NCBI RefSeq assembly: GCF_030816195.1
Contig: NZ_JAUSXS010000001.1
Location: 372,001 to 436,000, forward strand
Direction: 5' to 3'
DNA length: 64,000 nt
Source of the DNA: Pseudomonas sp. W4I3
Lineage (GTDB): Bacteria > Pseudomonadota > Gammaproteobacteria > Pseudomonadales > Pseudomonadaceae
The notes beneath the pieces are model-generated. The model was not told the origin of the DNA. It ran no database searches and was given only the letters and a program-made list of their open reading frames with translations. The position numbers were made by a program, and so were the translations under genes. Shown here one piece after another: positions 34,485 to 43,996 of this stretch (the first letter of the stretch is position 1; each line of letters opens with the position of its first letter).

Positions 34485-35879
34485 ATGAGCACCGACAAGA
34501 CCAACCAGTCCTGGGGCGGCCGCTTCAGTGAACCCGTCGACGCCTTCGTCGCGCGCTTCACCGCCTCCGTTTCCTTCGACCAGCGCCTGTACCGCCACGA
34601 CATCATGGGCTCCATCGCCCATGCCACGATGCTGGCCAAGGTCGGCGTACTGACCGACGCCGAGCGCGACAGCATCATCGATGGCCTGACCACCATCCGT
34701 GGCGAGATCGAAGCCGGTACGTTCGACTGGCGCGTCGACCTGGAAGACGTGCACATGAACATCGAGGCTCGCCTCACTGATCGCATCGGTGTAACTGGCA
34801 AGAAGCTGCACACCGGTCGCAGCCGTAACGACCAGGTGGCCACCGATATCCGCCTGTGGCTACGCGATGAAATCGATCTGATCCTGGCTGAAATCACCCG
34901 CTTGCAGAAGGGTTTGCTGGAGCAGGCTGAGCGTGAATCGGACACCATCATGCCCGGCTTCACCCACCTGCAGACCGCTCAGCCCGTGACCTTCGGCCAC
35001 CACCTGCTGGCCTGGTTCGAAATGCTCAGCCGCGATTACGAGCGCCTGGTGGATTGCCGCAAGCGCGCCAACCGCATGCCGTTGGGCAGCGCCGCGCTGG
35101 CGGGCACCACGTATCCGATCGACCGTGAGTACACCGCGCAGCTGCTGGGTTTCGACGCTGTCGGCGGCAACTCTCTGGACGGCGTGTCGGACCGTGATTT
35201 CGCCATCGAATTCTGCGCCGCCGCGAGCATTGCGATGATGCACCTGTCGCGCTTCTCCGAAGAGCTGGTGCTCTGGACCAGCGCGCAATTCCAGTTCATC
35301 GACCTGCCGGACCGGTTCTGCACCGGCAGCTCGATCATGCCGCAAAAGAAAAACCCCGACGTGCCCGAGCTGGTGCGTGGCAAGAGCGGCCGCGTATTCG
35401 GCGCACTGATGGGCCTGCTGACCCTGATGAAAGGCCAGCCGCTGGCCTACAACAAGGACAACCAGGAAGACAAGGAGCCGCTGTTCGACGCCGCCGACAC
35501 CCTGCGCGACTCACTGCGTGCGTTCGCCGACATGATCCCGGCGATCAAGCCCAAGCACGCGATCATGCGTGAAGCAGCCTTGCGGGGTTTCTCCACCGCG
35601 ACCGACCTGGCCGACTACCTGGTGCGTCGCGGCCTGCCATTTCGTGACTGCCATGAAATCGTTGGTCATGCCGTGAAATACGGTGTGGATAACGGCAAGG
35701 ACCTGGCTGAAATGAGCCTGGAAGAACTGCGCCAGTTCAGCGACCAGATCGAGCAGGACGTATTCGCCGTGCTGACCCTGGAAGGCTCGGTGAATGCCCG
35801 CAACCATGTCGGCGGTACTGCGCCGGCGCAGGTCAAGGCAGCGGTCGTACGTGGTCAGGCCCTGCTGACCAGCCGCTGA
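34485..35879 (+). CDS. argH: Argininosuccinate lyase
   Basis: This 464-residue enzyme of the fumarase/aspartase superfamily makes arginine and fumarate from argininosuccinate. The signature [20 protein letters not shown] lies near residue 283. Other conserved blocks are [29 protein letters not shown] and the catalytic histidine region [19 protein letters not shown]. The length is normal. A REPIN begins six bases after the stop codon and separates it from the convergent GST gene. Confidence 0.98.
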   Translation: MSTDKTNQSWGGRFSEPVDAFVARFTASVSFDQRLYRHDIMGSIAHATMLAKVGVLTDAERDSIIDGLTTIRGEIEAGTFDWRVDLEDVHMNIEARLTDRIGVTGKKLHTGRSRNDQVATDIRLWLRDEIDLILAEITRLQKGLLEQAERESDTIMPGFTHLQTAQPVTFGHHLLAWFEMLSRDYERLVDCRKRANRMPLGSAALAGTTYPIDREYTAQLLGFDAVGGNSLDGVSDRDFAIEFCAAASIAMMHLSRFSEELVLWTSAQFQFIDLPDRFCTGSSIMPQKKNPDVPELVRGKSGRVFGALMGLLTLMKGQPLAYNKDNQEDKEPLFDAADTLRDSLRAFADMIPAIKPKHAIMREAALRGFSTATDLADYLVRRGLPFRDCHEIVGHAVKYGVDNGKDLAEMSLEELRQFSDQIEQDVFAVLTLEGSVNARNHVGGTAPAQVKAAVVRGQALLTSR

Positions 35880-35884
35880 ATAAA

Positions 35885-35957
35885 ATGTGGGAGGGGGCTT
35901 GCCCCTGCTGGCAGAGTGTCAGGCTCACCGCTATCGGGGGCAAGCCCCCTCCCACAT
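35885..35957. repeat. Short REPIN between argH and the GST gene
   Basis: Inverted arms ATGTGGGAGGGGGCTTGCCC and its mirror are separated by a shortened centre, giving 73 bases against about 91 in the other copies. Confidence 0.9.
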
Positions 35958-35961
35958 TGGA

Positions 35962-36621
35962 TTACTTTTTGGCCGCAATCATCGCCATAAAACCCGGCAT
36001 GGCCGCCTGTCTGTCCGCCTCTACCTTTTGTGCATTGGGCATCGCATTCAAACGCTCCAGCAACGCCTTCGCCTTCGGCAACTCAGCCAACAGGTCCAGC
36101 CCAAACAGCTTCTCGCCCACACCCACGGCCAGGTTCAAGCTGTACATGAAATACAGATCGGCAATCGTGAAGCTCTCTCCCGCCACGTAAGGCGCAAACT
36201 GCCCGTGCCGACCTAGCGCACCGACACCAAGCAACAATTCAGCCCTGGATTTCTCCTTGATCGCCTTCGGCACCGTCATGCCAAAAAAGGCTTCGGCAAA
36301 GCACGCTCGCGCGGGCAGTTCGATGTACAGCTCAATCTCGCGGCACAACGCCAGCACCTGCGCGCGTTGAAACGGGTCGGCCGGAAGCAGTGCCGGCCCT
36401 TCCTGAGTCTGCTCGATGTATTCGAGGATCACGCTGGTTTCGTTGATAAAGCCTTGCTTAACGCCAAGCACCGGCACTTTGCCTCGCGGACTCACCGCCA
36501 AGGCTTCAGGCGTTTGACCCGCATAAAAAGGCACTTCTTCGAAAGGCAATCCTTTCTCCATCAGCGCCAGCTTGACCATGTTGTAGTAGTTGCTGACAGC
36601 AAAACCGTAGAGCTTGAGCAT
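35962..36621 (-). CDS. Glutathione S-transferase family protein
   Basis: This 219-residue cytosolic protein has an N-terminal thioredoxin-like domain (MLKLYGFAVSNYYNMVKLAL). The glutathione-binding loop follows (GKVPVLGVKQGFINETSVIL, with the cis-Pro and the ETS motif, residues about 48-66), then an all-helical C-terminal domain. The region SNYYNMVK at the usual catalytic serine or tyrosine position is compatible with GST activity. The substrate is not known. It is a single gene, convergent with argH. Confidence 0.92.
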   Translation of the reverse strand: MLKLYGFAVSNYYNMVKLALMEKGLPFEEVPFYAGQTPEALAVSPRGKVPVLGVKQGFINETSVILEYIEQTQEGPALLPADPFQRAQVLALCREIELYIELPARACFAEAFFGMTVPKAIKEKSRAELLLGVGALGRHGQFAPYVAGESFTIADLYFMYSLNLAVGVGEKLFGLDLLAELPKAKALLERLNAMPNAQKVEADRQAAMPGFMAMIAAKK

Positions 36622-36747
36622 TGCGAGTGCCTCCGGGCCGGGTGTGGGGTTGGCTGCAAGCGTTATAGACGCTGAGGCGTGGCCTGACCAGCAGCATCAC
36701 CTGCCTGAATGGAGTTAGACTGGCGCCCTTTCCTTGAGGAGCCTGCC

Positions 36748-37032
36748 ATGAGCGAGCCGACCGATATCGACAACGACGAAGAAGAATTCACCGAAAACAC
36801 ACTGATCGAAGCGATTGAAAACCAGATCGAAAGCGACAACCCGCCAGCGGCCAAGGCGACTTTCAACAAACTGACGCTGGTCGGTTATGAGCGCGACGAG
36901 ATCCTGAATCTCATGGCTCATGTGCTGGCCTTCGAGATTGATGCAATGCTGGATGAAGACCGCGCCTTTGATACCCAATGGTATGAAACCGCGCTGCGAG
37001 CACTGCCTGAGTTGCCGCCGGAAAAAGAATAA
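36748..37032 (+). CDS. Conserved small acidic protein of unknown function
   Basis: The 94-residue product starts MSEPTDIDNDEEEFTENTLI and is strongly acidic at its N-terminus. A helical stretch NPPAAKATFNKLTLVGYERD and a region MAHVLAFEIDAMLDEDRAFD follow. A GAGGAG ribosome-binding site at 36736-36741 supports this start over an earlier in-frame ATG. I do not recognise a named domain. It stands alone upstream of the TIGR02647 gene, on the same strand, with a 96-base gap. Confidence 0.75.
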   Translation: MSEPTDIDNDEEEFTENTLIEAIENQIESDNPPAAKATFNKLTLVGYERDEILNLMAHVLAFEIDAMLDEDRAFDTQWYETALRALPELPPEKE

Positions 37033-37128
37033 CCCTCGGGCGCGCAGCAACACGCTGGACAGTTCGGCAAAGTACGTTCACCTTATGGCCTGCTAGCCTC
37101 TAATAAATTTAGAAAGTCTGGAGTCCTT

Positions 37129-37383
37129 ATGTCGTATACCCCTGAGTTGGTTGCCGAACTGGAAATCCTTGTACTCTTTCCCCTGGACAGCACCCAGGAA
37201 GGTCTGAAAGTCCATCAGACCGCTGCTCCCACTGCCATCGCCGCTGCCAAGCGCCTCCATGCCAAAGGCCTTATCGACCAGCCGGACGGAGGCTACCTGA
37301 CCAGCCTTGGCCGGGACGCCGCTGAGCAAGCCCAGACCCTGCTGACTATCTTGACCACCGCGTCGACCAAAGAAGCCGCCTGA
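37129..37383 (+). CDS. TIGR02647 family protein
   Basis: The 84-residue protein MSYTPELVAELEILVLFPLD, continuing through EGLKVHQTAAPTAIAAAKRL and GLIDQPDGGYLTSLGRDAAE, fits TIGR02647, a small family of pseudomonads and relatives. The layout suggests a winged-helix-like fold (a helix pair then a beta turn with YLTSLG), so DNA binding is possible but unproven. A stem-loop follows the stop. Confidence 0.85.
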   Translation: MSYTPELVAELEILVLFPLDSTQEGLKVHQTAAPTAIAAAKRLHAKGLIDQPDGGYLTSLGRDAAEQAQTLLTILTTASTKEAA

Positions 37384-37400
37384 TACCTGATCCCGCCCAT

Positions 37401-37424
37401 GGAGTCCGCCCCTCTGCGGACTCC
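37401..37424 (+). terminator. Stem-loop after the TIGR02647 gene
   Basis: A perfect nine-base stem GGAGTCCGC / GCGGACTCC with a six-base loop lies 17 bases past the stop. It lacks a T run, so termination there is uncertain. Confidence 0.4.
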
Positions 37425-37551
37425 GAGGGCGTTGTTGCACCATTCACAAAAATCCAACGCCAACACCATTTCCCGCTAAACCTCCTACGCTACTGCCTGT
37501 AAACTCTTACACGGCCGCCCACGTCGGGCCCTGCGAGCCACCGAATTCGAC

Positions 37552-40392
37552 ATGACCCGCACCCATGAAATCCGCCCCGACCTGGACGAAGGCATCGACC
37601 GTAAGGTGCTGACCCAGTTGCGCGCGCGTTTCCTGGCCCTCAATGAAGGCCGCATGGCCCGTGCCGTGGAAGGGCTGACCCCGCGCCAACAAAGCGTGCT
37701 GACCTTGTTGCCGCTGTTTTTCCACGTGAATCACCCACTGCTGCCAGGTTATGTCTCCAGCACCACACCGGCCGGGCTGTCGAATTTCGAACCCGACGCA
37801 CAGGCCCTGGCTGAAGCCCAGCGCCTGACGCGCTCGTTCTCCTACAAGCCGCGCCATGGCAACCCGCCCCGCCCGATCCACGGCCTGTTCCTGATGGGCA
37901 GCCTGGGTACGCTAGCGCAGGCGGATCAGAGCGATATGGACGTGTGGGTGTGCCACGCTCCCGACCTGAATGAAAACGAGCTGGCCGAGCTGCGCAAAAA
38001 GTGCCAACTGTTGGAGGCCTGGGCCCAGACCATGGGAGCCGAGGCACATTTTTTCCTGATCGAACCGACGCGCTTTGTACTCGGTGAGCGGGACACGCAA
38101 CTGAGCTCCGACGATTGCGGCACCACTCAGCACTATTTGCTGCTGGACGAGTTCTACCGCACCGCTATCTGGCTGGCCGGACGCACGCCGATCTGGTGGC
38201 TGGTGCCGGTGTATGAAGAACGCCGCTATGCCGAGTTCACCCACACGCTGATTTCCAAACGCTTCATTCGCGCCGACGAGACCCTCGATCTCGGCCATCT
38301 GGCACGCATTCCCCCGGGGGAATTCATCGGCGCCGGCCTGTGGCAACTGTTCAAGGGCATCGAGTCGCCTTATAAATCGGTGCTTAAGCTGCTGCTGACC
38401 GAGGTCTACGCCAGCGAGCACCCCAACGTGCATTGCCTGAGCCTGCGGTTCAAGCGCGCAGTGTTCGCCAATCAGATGGACCTGGATGAGCTGGACCCTT
38501 ACATCGTGGTCTACCGCCGCATCGAGGAATACCTCAAGGCCCGCAATGAGCCCGAGCGCCTGGAACTGGTGCGACGCAGCCTGTACCTGAAGGTCAACCG
38601 CAAGCTCAGCGCCGGCCAACGCACCGCCAGTTGGCAACGCCTGCTGCTCGAACGCCTGGCCCAAGAGTGGGGATGGGACCAGCGCCAACTGGCCCTGCTG
38701 GACAGCCGCAGCCAATGGAAGGTGCGCCAGGTCGCCTCCGAGCGCCGTGCCCTGGTCAACGAGCTGAACTACAGCTATCGCTTCCTCACCCAGTTCGCCC
38801 GCGCGGAACAAACCGTCAGCCTGATCAACAAGCGTGACCTCAATGTGCTGGGCCGTCGCTTGTACGCCGCCTTTGAACGCAAGGCCGGCAAGGTCGAGTT
38901 CATCAACCCCGGTATCGCTCCGGACCTGGCCGAAGACACCCTGACCCTGGTGCATTCACCCAACCGCAAGGAACCGGGCCAGCATCATTGGGGCCTGTAT
39001 AACGGCAATCTCACGGCTTTGGAGTGGGAGCACTTCGCGCCCATCAAACGCAGCCGCGACCTGCTGGAAATGCTCACCTGGTGCCATCGCAACGGTGTGA
39101 TCGACAGCAGTACGCGCCTGGCGCTGCACCCAGGCGCCAGCGACATGACCGAATTCGAGCTGTTCAACCTGTTGGGCAGCCTGCAACAGACCATCGCCCT
39201 GCCCTTGGCCAGCGTCGATGAAGTTCGCTTGTTGCGTTCGGCGGTGCCGGAAGAAGTGCTGTTGCTGATCAACGTCGGGGTTGATCCACTCAAGCACCAC
39301 CGCGACCTGAATATTCTGATGACCACCGAACGCACCGACTCCCTGAGTTATGCCGGCGTACGTGAAAACCTGGTACTGACCCTGGACCAAGTCACGCTCA
39401 ATAGCTGGAACGAGGTGATGGTCAGCCGCTACGACGGCCCCCACGCGCTGCTCGATTGCCTGCGCGATTACCTCAACCAACTACCCTCGGATCATTTGCC
39501 ACGGTTGCGGGTGCGCTGCTTCTGTCACAACCGGGCGCAGTTCATTGCCCAGCGCGTGGAAGAGGTATTCGACACCGCACAGAACCTGCTGCTCGGCCAA
39601 AGCAATCACCGCTACCTGCTCCAGGTGCAGCAGCACTATCACGTCGTGGAGCTGACCCCCGGCCAAGCCACCCATGTGGCGCTGCCGACCCAGGACGCAT
39701 TGATCGCCTACCTCAGCGAAGAGCTGGCCAGCTACAGCCCGCTGCATCTGGACGCCATGGCGCTGGAAGACCATGACCTGGCACTTGTGCTGCCCATGGG
39801 GCTGGCCGATTGCATACAGGTGTTCTACCGAGCCAATGAAGGCTTCGCCGAGCTGTATGTGCTCGACGAATTCAATGCGCTCTGGCAGCAACGCCTGCCG
39901 TTCCATGATGAACAAAGCCTGTTCGCACCGCTGCAGCGCTTCCTGCTTTCGATCATCTATCGCCGCGAAGCGCTAGCACCGCTGGACACACAGCAGCCGT
40001 TGGGCGAAGTACAAACCCTGTACTACCAGCTCTTGCCATCGGGCAGTGCTCGCGCGCGCGTTGTGGAGCCAAGGCCGGCGCCGCAGAACCCAGCCAACAA
40101 GCCGTTTTATGACGTGCAGGCGATTATCGGCAAGGCGGCGCCTGGCAAGGTGAGCATCACGCTGTACTGCAATCAGCGGGAGTTTTCCGAACTGGAGTTT
40201 GGCGACCAGCTGTTTACGGTGGTCGCCCGGGAGATCGTCGGGCAACGTCGGGAGCCCGAGCGTTACCGCTGCTACATTACCGATCTGGATTTGTCGGGCC
40301 TGCTGGGCGACGTGCAAAGCCCGAGCAATCTGTACCTGCGCTACAAGGCCGAGCTGGAGCTCGCGCTCAATCAAGCGCTGAGCCAGATTTAA
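37552..40392 (+). CDS. cyaA: Class I adenylate cyclase
   Basis: The 946-residue protein matches the enterobacterial-type class I adenylate cyclase. Its N-terminal catalytic domain includes GLFLMGSLGTLAQADQSDMD, whose GS...DxD motif is the nucleotidyltransferase metal-binding site (near residues 122-141), and the downstream WWLVPVYEERRYAEF. A long regulatory C-terminal part follows. It makes cAMP from ATP, the ligand for Vfr/Crp. It ends against the convergent rnk gene with overlapping stop codons. Confidence 0.96.
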   Translation: MTRTHEIRPDLDEGIDRKVLTQLRARFLALNEGRMARAVEGLTPRQQSVLTLLPLFFHVNHPLLPGYVSSTTPAGLSNFEPDAQALAEAQRLTRSFSYKPRHGNPPRPIHGLFLMGSLGTLAQADQSDMDVWVCHAPDLNENELAELRKKCQLLEAWAQTMGAEAHFFLIEPTRFVLGERDTQLSSDDCGTTQHYLLLDEFYRTAIWLAGRTPIWWLVPVYEERRYAEFTHTLISKRFIRADETLDLGHLARIPPGEFIGAGLWQLFKGIESPYKSVLKLLLTEVYASEHPNVHCLSLRFKRAVFANQMDLDELDPYIVVYRRIEEYLKARNEPERLELVRRSLYLKVNRKLSAGQRTASWQRLLLERLAQEWGWDQRQLALLDSRSQWKVRQVASERRALVNELNYSYRFLTQFARAEQTVSLINKRDLNVLGRRLYAAFERKAGKVEFINPGIAPDLAEDTLTLVHSPNRKEPGQHHWGLYNGNLTALEWEHFAPIKRSRDLLEMLTWCHRNGVIDSSTRLALHPGASDMTEFELFNLLGSLQQTIALPLASVDEVRLLRSAVPEEVLLLINVGVDPLKHHRDLNILMTTERTDSLSYAGVRENLVLTLDQVTLNSWNEVMVSRYDGPHALLDCLRDYLNQLPSDHLPRLRVRCFCHNRAQFIAQRVEEVFDTAQNLLLGQSNHRYLLQVQQHYHVVELTPGQATHVALPTQDALIAYLSEELASYSPLHLDAMALEDHDLALVLPMGLADCIQVFYRANEGFAELYVLDEFNALWQQRLPFHDEQSLFAPLQRFLLSIIYRREALAPLDTQQPLGEVQTLYYQLLPSGSARARVVEPRPAPQNPANKPFYDVQAIIGKAAPGKVSITLYCNQREFSELEFGDQLFTVVAREIVGQRREPERYRCYITDLDLSGLLGDVQSPSNLYLRYKAELELALNQALSQI

Positions 40393-40802
40393 AGAGAGAA
40401 GGGACCGCCGTCTTTGGGCTGGCCTTCAACACTCAGCAGCTCGAGCTTGAGGGTCTTGCCGCCCGGTGCAGGCCAGTCGATGTGCTGGCCCACTTGCAGG
40501 CCCAGCAAAGCGCTGCCGACCGGCGCCAAAATCGAGATTTTGCCCTCGTCGGCATTCGCGTCCTTCGGGTAAACCAGGGTCAGGTGATAGTCCTTGCCAC
40601 TGCCTTGCTCACGGCAATGCACGCTGGAGTTCATGGTCACGACACCCGCAGGCACTTCATCGTGACCGACCACGTCTTCGGCGCGGTCGAGTTCGGCCTG
40701 CAACGCTTCGACACCGGGAAACTCGTCGCCCAAGCGGTCGATCAGTTGCTCCAGACGCTGCACGTCAAGACGGGTAAGAATGATGGACGGTGCGGTGGTC
40801 AT
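40389..40802 (-). CDS. rnk: Regulator of nucleoside diphosphate kinase (GreA/Rnk family)
   Basis: This 137-residue protein has a short N-terminal coiled coil (TRLDVQRLEQLIDRLGDEFP) and the C-terminal GreA-like FKBP fold (LTLVYPKDANADEGKISILA, then VGSALLGLQVGQHIDWPAPG). Rnk resembles the GreA/GreB factors but has a shorter coiled coil, binds RNA polymerase, and affects nucleoside diphosphate kinase levels and polyphosphate/alginate physiology. The stop codons of rnk and cyaA overlap by three bases. Placement between cyaA and cyaY agrees with P. aeruginosa. Confidence 0.94.
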   Translation of the reverse strand: MTTAPSIILTRLDVQRLEQLIDRLGDEFPGVEALQAELDRAEDVVGHDEVPAGVVTMNSSVHCREQGSGKDYHLTLVYPKDANADEGKISILAPVGSALLGLQVGQHIDWPAPGGKTLKLELLSVEGQPKDGGPFSL

Positions 40803-40837
40803 GATTCAGGCAGACTCCTTTTTTCTGCACAAAAAAG

Positions 40838-40866
40838 CAAAACCCCGCCAGAAAAAGGCGGGGTTC
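40838..40866 (-). terminator. Terminator downstream of the DUF1289/cyaY unit
   Basis: The stem AACCCCGCC / GGCGGGGTT has a seven-base loop. The minus-strand transcript continues with TTTTGCTTTTTT, so it mainly ends transcription coming from the DUF1289 gene. It lies 36 bases upstream of the rnk start. Confidence 0.8.
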
Positions 40867-40932
40867 TCACGGACCTCGATGAGTTGAGGTGTATCCGGAC
40901 ACTAACACAGCGTCACAAATAAACAAGACAGC

Positions 40933-41151
40933 TCAGGCGTGGGCCCGGCGCTGCTCGGCCTCGGCGCAGATCACTCGACGCCGCGCATCGTCGGCAGAGC
41001 GCCATTCACGGATGTCTTCGACGTGACGGAAGCAGCCGAGGCAGACTTTTTGCTCGTCCAGGCGACACAAACTGATACAAGGTGACGGCACTGCCGGGCT
41101 GACATTGCTGAACAGCGGCTTGGGCGGGCGTACGGGTGCAGGCTGGGTCAC
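40933..41151 (-). CDS. DUF1289 domain-containing small protein
   Basis: The 72-residue protein has the DUF1289 cysteine pattern SPCISLCRLDEQKVCLGCFR, likely a small metal-binding knuckle, followed by the basic helix IREWRSADDARRRVICAEAE. Function is unknown. It follows cyaY by two bases on the same strand, which suggests cotranscription and possibly a link to iron or iron-sulfur metabolism. Confidence 0.88.
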   Translation of the reverse strand: MTQPAPVRPPKPLFSNVSPAVPSPCISLCRLDEQKVCLGCFRHVEDIREWRSADDARRRVICAEAEQRRAHA

Positions 41152-41153
41152 GG

Positions 41154-41486
41154 TCAGATCTCGTCAAAATCCAGGTCGGCGCCGGTATATTCGTGGACCA
41201 GGCGCGCGAGCATTTCTCCCAACAGCTCTTCACTCTTGTCGCACTGCCATTTGCCGCTTTCTTCGTCGTAGTCGAAGTGAACACCACCGGAGCGCGCTGC
41301 CAACCAGAGCTGACGCAGCGGCTCCTGGCGGCTGAAGATCAACTGCTGGCCGCTCTCGAACTTGACCGTCAGCACGCCGGCCGAGTTTTCCAGGTCCACG
41401 TCCAGGTCGCTGTCGTCGAAAATATCTTCCAACTTCTCCTGGGCGGCATCCACCAAGTCGTGAAAACGGGCTTCGGTCAAACTCAT
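41154..41486 (-). CDS. cyaY: Iron donor/frataxin-like protein CyaY
   Basis: The 110-residue frataxin homologue has the acidic first helix (FHDLVDAAQEKLEDIFDDSD) that binds iron, followed by the beta sheet with GVLTVKFESGQQLIFSRQ and LRQLWLAARSGGVHFDYD. It modulates iron-sulfur cluster assembly by the IscS/IscU machinery. It is divergent from the lppL-lysA operon and followed by the DUF1289 gene. Confidence 0.95.
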   Translation of the reverse strand: MSLTEARFHDLVDAAQEKLEDIFDDSDLDVDLENSAGVLTVKFESGQQLIFSRQEPLRQLWLAARSGGVHFDYDEESGKWQCDKSEELLGEMLARLVHEYTGADLDFDEI

Positions 41487-41661
41487 TGTGGCAACCTCAA
41501 AAGTGTCTGGTTCTGCTCAAGCGCCGCACGATACGGACGCGCCCTGCCGATTGCAAAGGATACCGATTTCATCACAGATGGCGGTACGAAATATCCTCAG
41601 CTAGCGTAGCCCGCTTCCCGACCGTCTCGGCAAACCCCCGCCGGACGGGTATTCCAGCGCA

Positions 41662-41690
41662 TAGGCAAGCTGGCGGGTGGTCGGTATACT
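41662..41690 (+). promoter_or_regulatory. Sigma-70 promoter of the lppL-lysA-dapF operon
   Basis: A -35 hexamer TAGGCA at 41662-41667 and a -10 hexamer TATACT at 41685-41690 are separated by 17 bases. The start of transcription would be near 41697, about 28 bases before the first ATG. Confidence 0.6.
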
Positions 41691-41724
41691 CGGGCGCAAT
41701 TAATGCATATTCAAGGATTTCGCC

Positions 41725-41892
41725 ATGAAGCGCCTGATCTCTTCCCTTGCTGCGCTCGTCGCGGTCGCTTGCCTCGTTAGTGCCTGTGGTCAAAAAGGCC
41801 CGCTGTACCTGCCCGACGACAGCAAAGACCCGAATGAACAGGCGCAGTCGTCGCAAAAGCCATCCAAAGCGCACAAGCACGACACTTACTAA
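41725..41892 (+). CDS. lppL: Small lipoprotein LppL (LptM/YifL-like)
   Basis: The 55-residue product starts [20 protein letters not shown] and has a lipobox LVSAC followed immediately by [11 protein letters not shown], the conserved GQKGPLY motif of the LptM/YifL family. In E. coli LptM helps assemble the LptD/E lipopolysaccharide translocon. It directly precedes lysA by nine bases, as in P. aeruginosa where it is called lppL. An AAGGA-like ribosome-binding site precedes the ATG. Confidence 0.93.
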   Translation: MKRLISSLAALVAVACLVSACGQKGPLYLPDDSKDPNEQAQSSQKPSKAHKHDTY

Positions 41893-41901
41893 GGGACCCT
41901 C

Positions 41902-43149
41902 ATGGACGCTTTTAACTACCGGGACGGCGAGCTGTTCGCGGAAGGCGTGGCGCTGTCCGCGATTGCCGAGCGCTTTGGCACCCCGACCTATGTGTATTCG
42001 CGTGCACACATCGAAGCGCAATACCGCTCGTTCACCGACCCGCTGGAAGGCGTGCCACACTTGGTGTGCTACGCGGTGAAAGCCAACTCCAACCTGGGTG
42101 TGCTCAATGTCCTGGCGCGCCTTGGCGCCGGTTTCGACATTGTGTCCCGTGGCGAACTCGAACGTGTATTGGCCGCCGGTGGCCAGGCCGACAAGATCGT
42201 GTTCTCCGGCGTCGGCAAGAGCCGCGAAGACATGCGCCGCGCCCTGGAAGTGGGCGTGCACTGCTTCAACATCGAGTCCACCGACGAGCTGGAGCGCCTG
42301 CAGGTCGTGGCCGCCGAGATGGGCGTTCGCGCGCCGATCTCCCTGCGCGTCAACCCGGACGTCGATGCCGGTACTCACCCGTACATTTCCACCGGTCTCA
42401 AAGAGAACAAGTTCGGCATCGCCATTGCCGACGCCGAAGACGTTTACATCCGCGCCGCCCAATTGCCGAACCTGGACGTGTTGGGCGTCGATTGCCATAT
42501 CGGCTCGCAACTGACCACCCTGCCGCCGTTCCTGGATGCGCTCGACCGCCTGCTGGCGCTGATCGACCGCCTCGGCGACTGCGGCATCTACCTGCACCAC
42601 ATCGACCTCGGTGGTGGCGTGGGCGTGCGTTATCGCGATGAAGAACCGCCGTTGATCGCCGACTACATCAAGGCCGTGCGCGAGCGTATCGAAGGTCGCG
42701 ACCTGACGCTGATGTTCGAGCCGGGCCGCTACATCGTGGCCAATGCCGGTTTGCTGCTGACCCAGGTCGAGTACCTCAAGCACACCGAGCACAAGGACTT
42801 TGCCATTGTCGACGCGGCAATGAACGACCTGATCCGCCCGGCGCTGTACCAGGCCTGGATGAACGTCACCGCCGTGGCACCTCGCAACAGCGAAGCACGC
42901 GCGTATGACATCGTCGGCCCGATCTGTGAGACCGGCGACTTCCTGGCCAAGGATCGTCAATTGGCCCTGGAGGAAGGCGACCTGCTGGCCGTGCATTCGG
43001 CCGGTGCCTATGGGTTTGTCATGAGTTCCAACTACAACACTCGCGGCCGTGCGGCCGAGGTGCTGGTGGACGGTGATCAAGCGTTTGAAGTGCGTCGCCG
43101 CGAGACGGTAGCCGAGTTGTATGCTGGCGAAAGCCTGCTGCCGGAGTAA
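41902..43149 (+). CDS. lysA: Diaminopimelate decarboxylase
   Basis: This 415-residue PLP enzyme makes lysine from meso-diaminopimelate. The PLP lysine region is HLVCYAVKANSNLGVL near residue 60, the phosphate-binding loop is HHIDLGGGVGVRYRDEEP, and the C-terminal catalytic motif is GPICETGDFLAKDRQL near residue 345. It is translationally close to dapF (three bases), which makes its substrate. Confidence 0.97.
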   Translation: MDAFNYRDGELFAEGVALSAIAERFGTPTYVYSRAHIEAQYRSFTDPLEGVPHLVCYAVKANSNLGVLNVLARLGAGFDIVSRGELERVLAAGGQADKIVFSGVGKSREDMRRALEVGVHCFNIESTDELERLQVVAAEMGVRAPISLRVNPDVDAGTHPYISTGLKENKFGIAIADAEDVYIRAAQLPNLDVLGVDCHIGSQLTTLPPFLDALDRLLALIDRLGDCGIYLHHIDLGGGVGVRYRDEEPPLIADYIKAVRERIEGRDLTLMFEPGRYIVANAGLLLTQVEYLKHTEHKDFAIVDAAMNDLIRPALYQAWMNVTAVAPRNSEARAYDIVGPICETGDFLAKDRQLALEEGDLLAVHSAGAYGFVMSSNYNTRGRAAEVLVDGDQAFEVRRRETVAELYAGESLLPE

Positions 43150-43152
43150 GCC

Positions 43153-43983
43153 ATGCTGCTGCGTTTTACCAAAATGCACGGGCTGGGCAATGACTTCATG
43201 GTCCTCGACCTGGTCAGCCAGCACGCGCACATCCTGCCCAAGCACGCCAAGCAATGGGGCGACCGGCATACCGGTGTCGGCTTCGACCAACTGTTGCTGG
43301 TGGAAGCGCCGACCAACCCGGACGTGGACTTCCGTTATCGGATCTTCAATTCCGATGGCTCTGAAGTGGAGCAGTGCGGCAACGGCGCACGCTGCTTTGC
43401 GCGCTTTGTGCTGGACAAGCGCTTGACCGCCAAGCGCCAGATTCGCGTCGAGACCAAGGGCGGCGTGATCGAACTGGATGTGCGCAGTGACGGCCAGATC
43501 AGCGTCAACATGGGCGCGCCACGCCTGGTGCCGGCGGACATTCCGTTCCAGGCGCCGGAGCAGGCCCTCAGTTACGCACTGGATGTGGACGGCAACACCG
43601 TGGACATCGCCGCGGTGTCGATGGGCAACCCCCATGCGGTGCTGCGGGTCAATGACATCAACAACGCGCCGGTGCATGAACTGGGGCCGAAGATCGAACA
43701 TCACCCGCGCTTTCCAGCGCGGGTCAACGTGGGCTTCCTGCAGGTGATCGACCGCTCCCGCGCGCAATTGCGCGTGTGGGAGCGCGGCGCCGGCGAAACC
43801 CAGGCCTGCGGCACCGGTGCTTGCGCCGCTGCCGTGGCCGCGATCAGCCAGGGGTGGATGGATTCGCCACTGCTGATCGACCTGCCCGGTGGGCGCTTGT
43901 CCATCGAATGGGCAGGCCCAGGCCACCCGGTGATAATGACCGGGCCGGCCTCGCGTGTATACGAAGGACAGGTCCGTCTATGA
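43153..43983 (+). CDS. dapF: Diaminopimelate epimerase
   Basis: This 276-residue cofactor-free racemase converts LL- to meso-diaminopimelate for lysine and peptidoglycan. The two catalytic cysteines are in [13 protein letters not shown] near residue 75 and [16 protein letters not shown] near residue 220. The start [20 protein letters not shown] is diagnostic. It sits in the lppL-lysA-dapF-DUF484-xerC series. Confidence 0.97.
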   Translation: MLLRFTKMHGLGNDFMVLDLVSQHAHILPKHAKQWGDRHTGVGFDQLLLVEAPTNPDVDFRYRIFNSDGSEVEQCGNGARCFARFVLDKRLTAKRQIRVETKGGVIELDVRSDGQISVNMGAPRLVPADIPFQAPEQALSYALDVDGNTVDIAAVSMGNPHAVLRVNDINNAPVHELGPKIEHHPRFPARVNVGFLQVIDRSRAQLRVWERGAGETQACGTGACAAAVAAISQGWMDSPLLIDLPGGRLSIEWAGPGHPVIMTGPASRVYEGQVRL

Positions 43984-43996
43984 GTGAGCCAAGCCA

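Noticed and set aside
41572..43926. 784-codon minus-strand open frame across lysA and dapF
   Set aside because: It spans two complete conserved enzymes on the plus strand and their junction. It reflects third-position GC bias.
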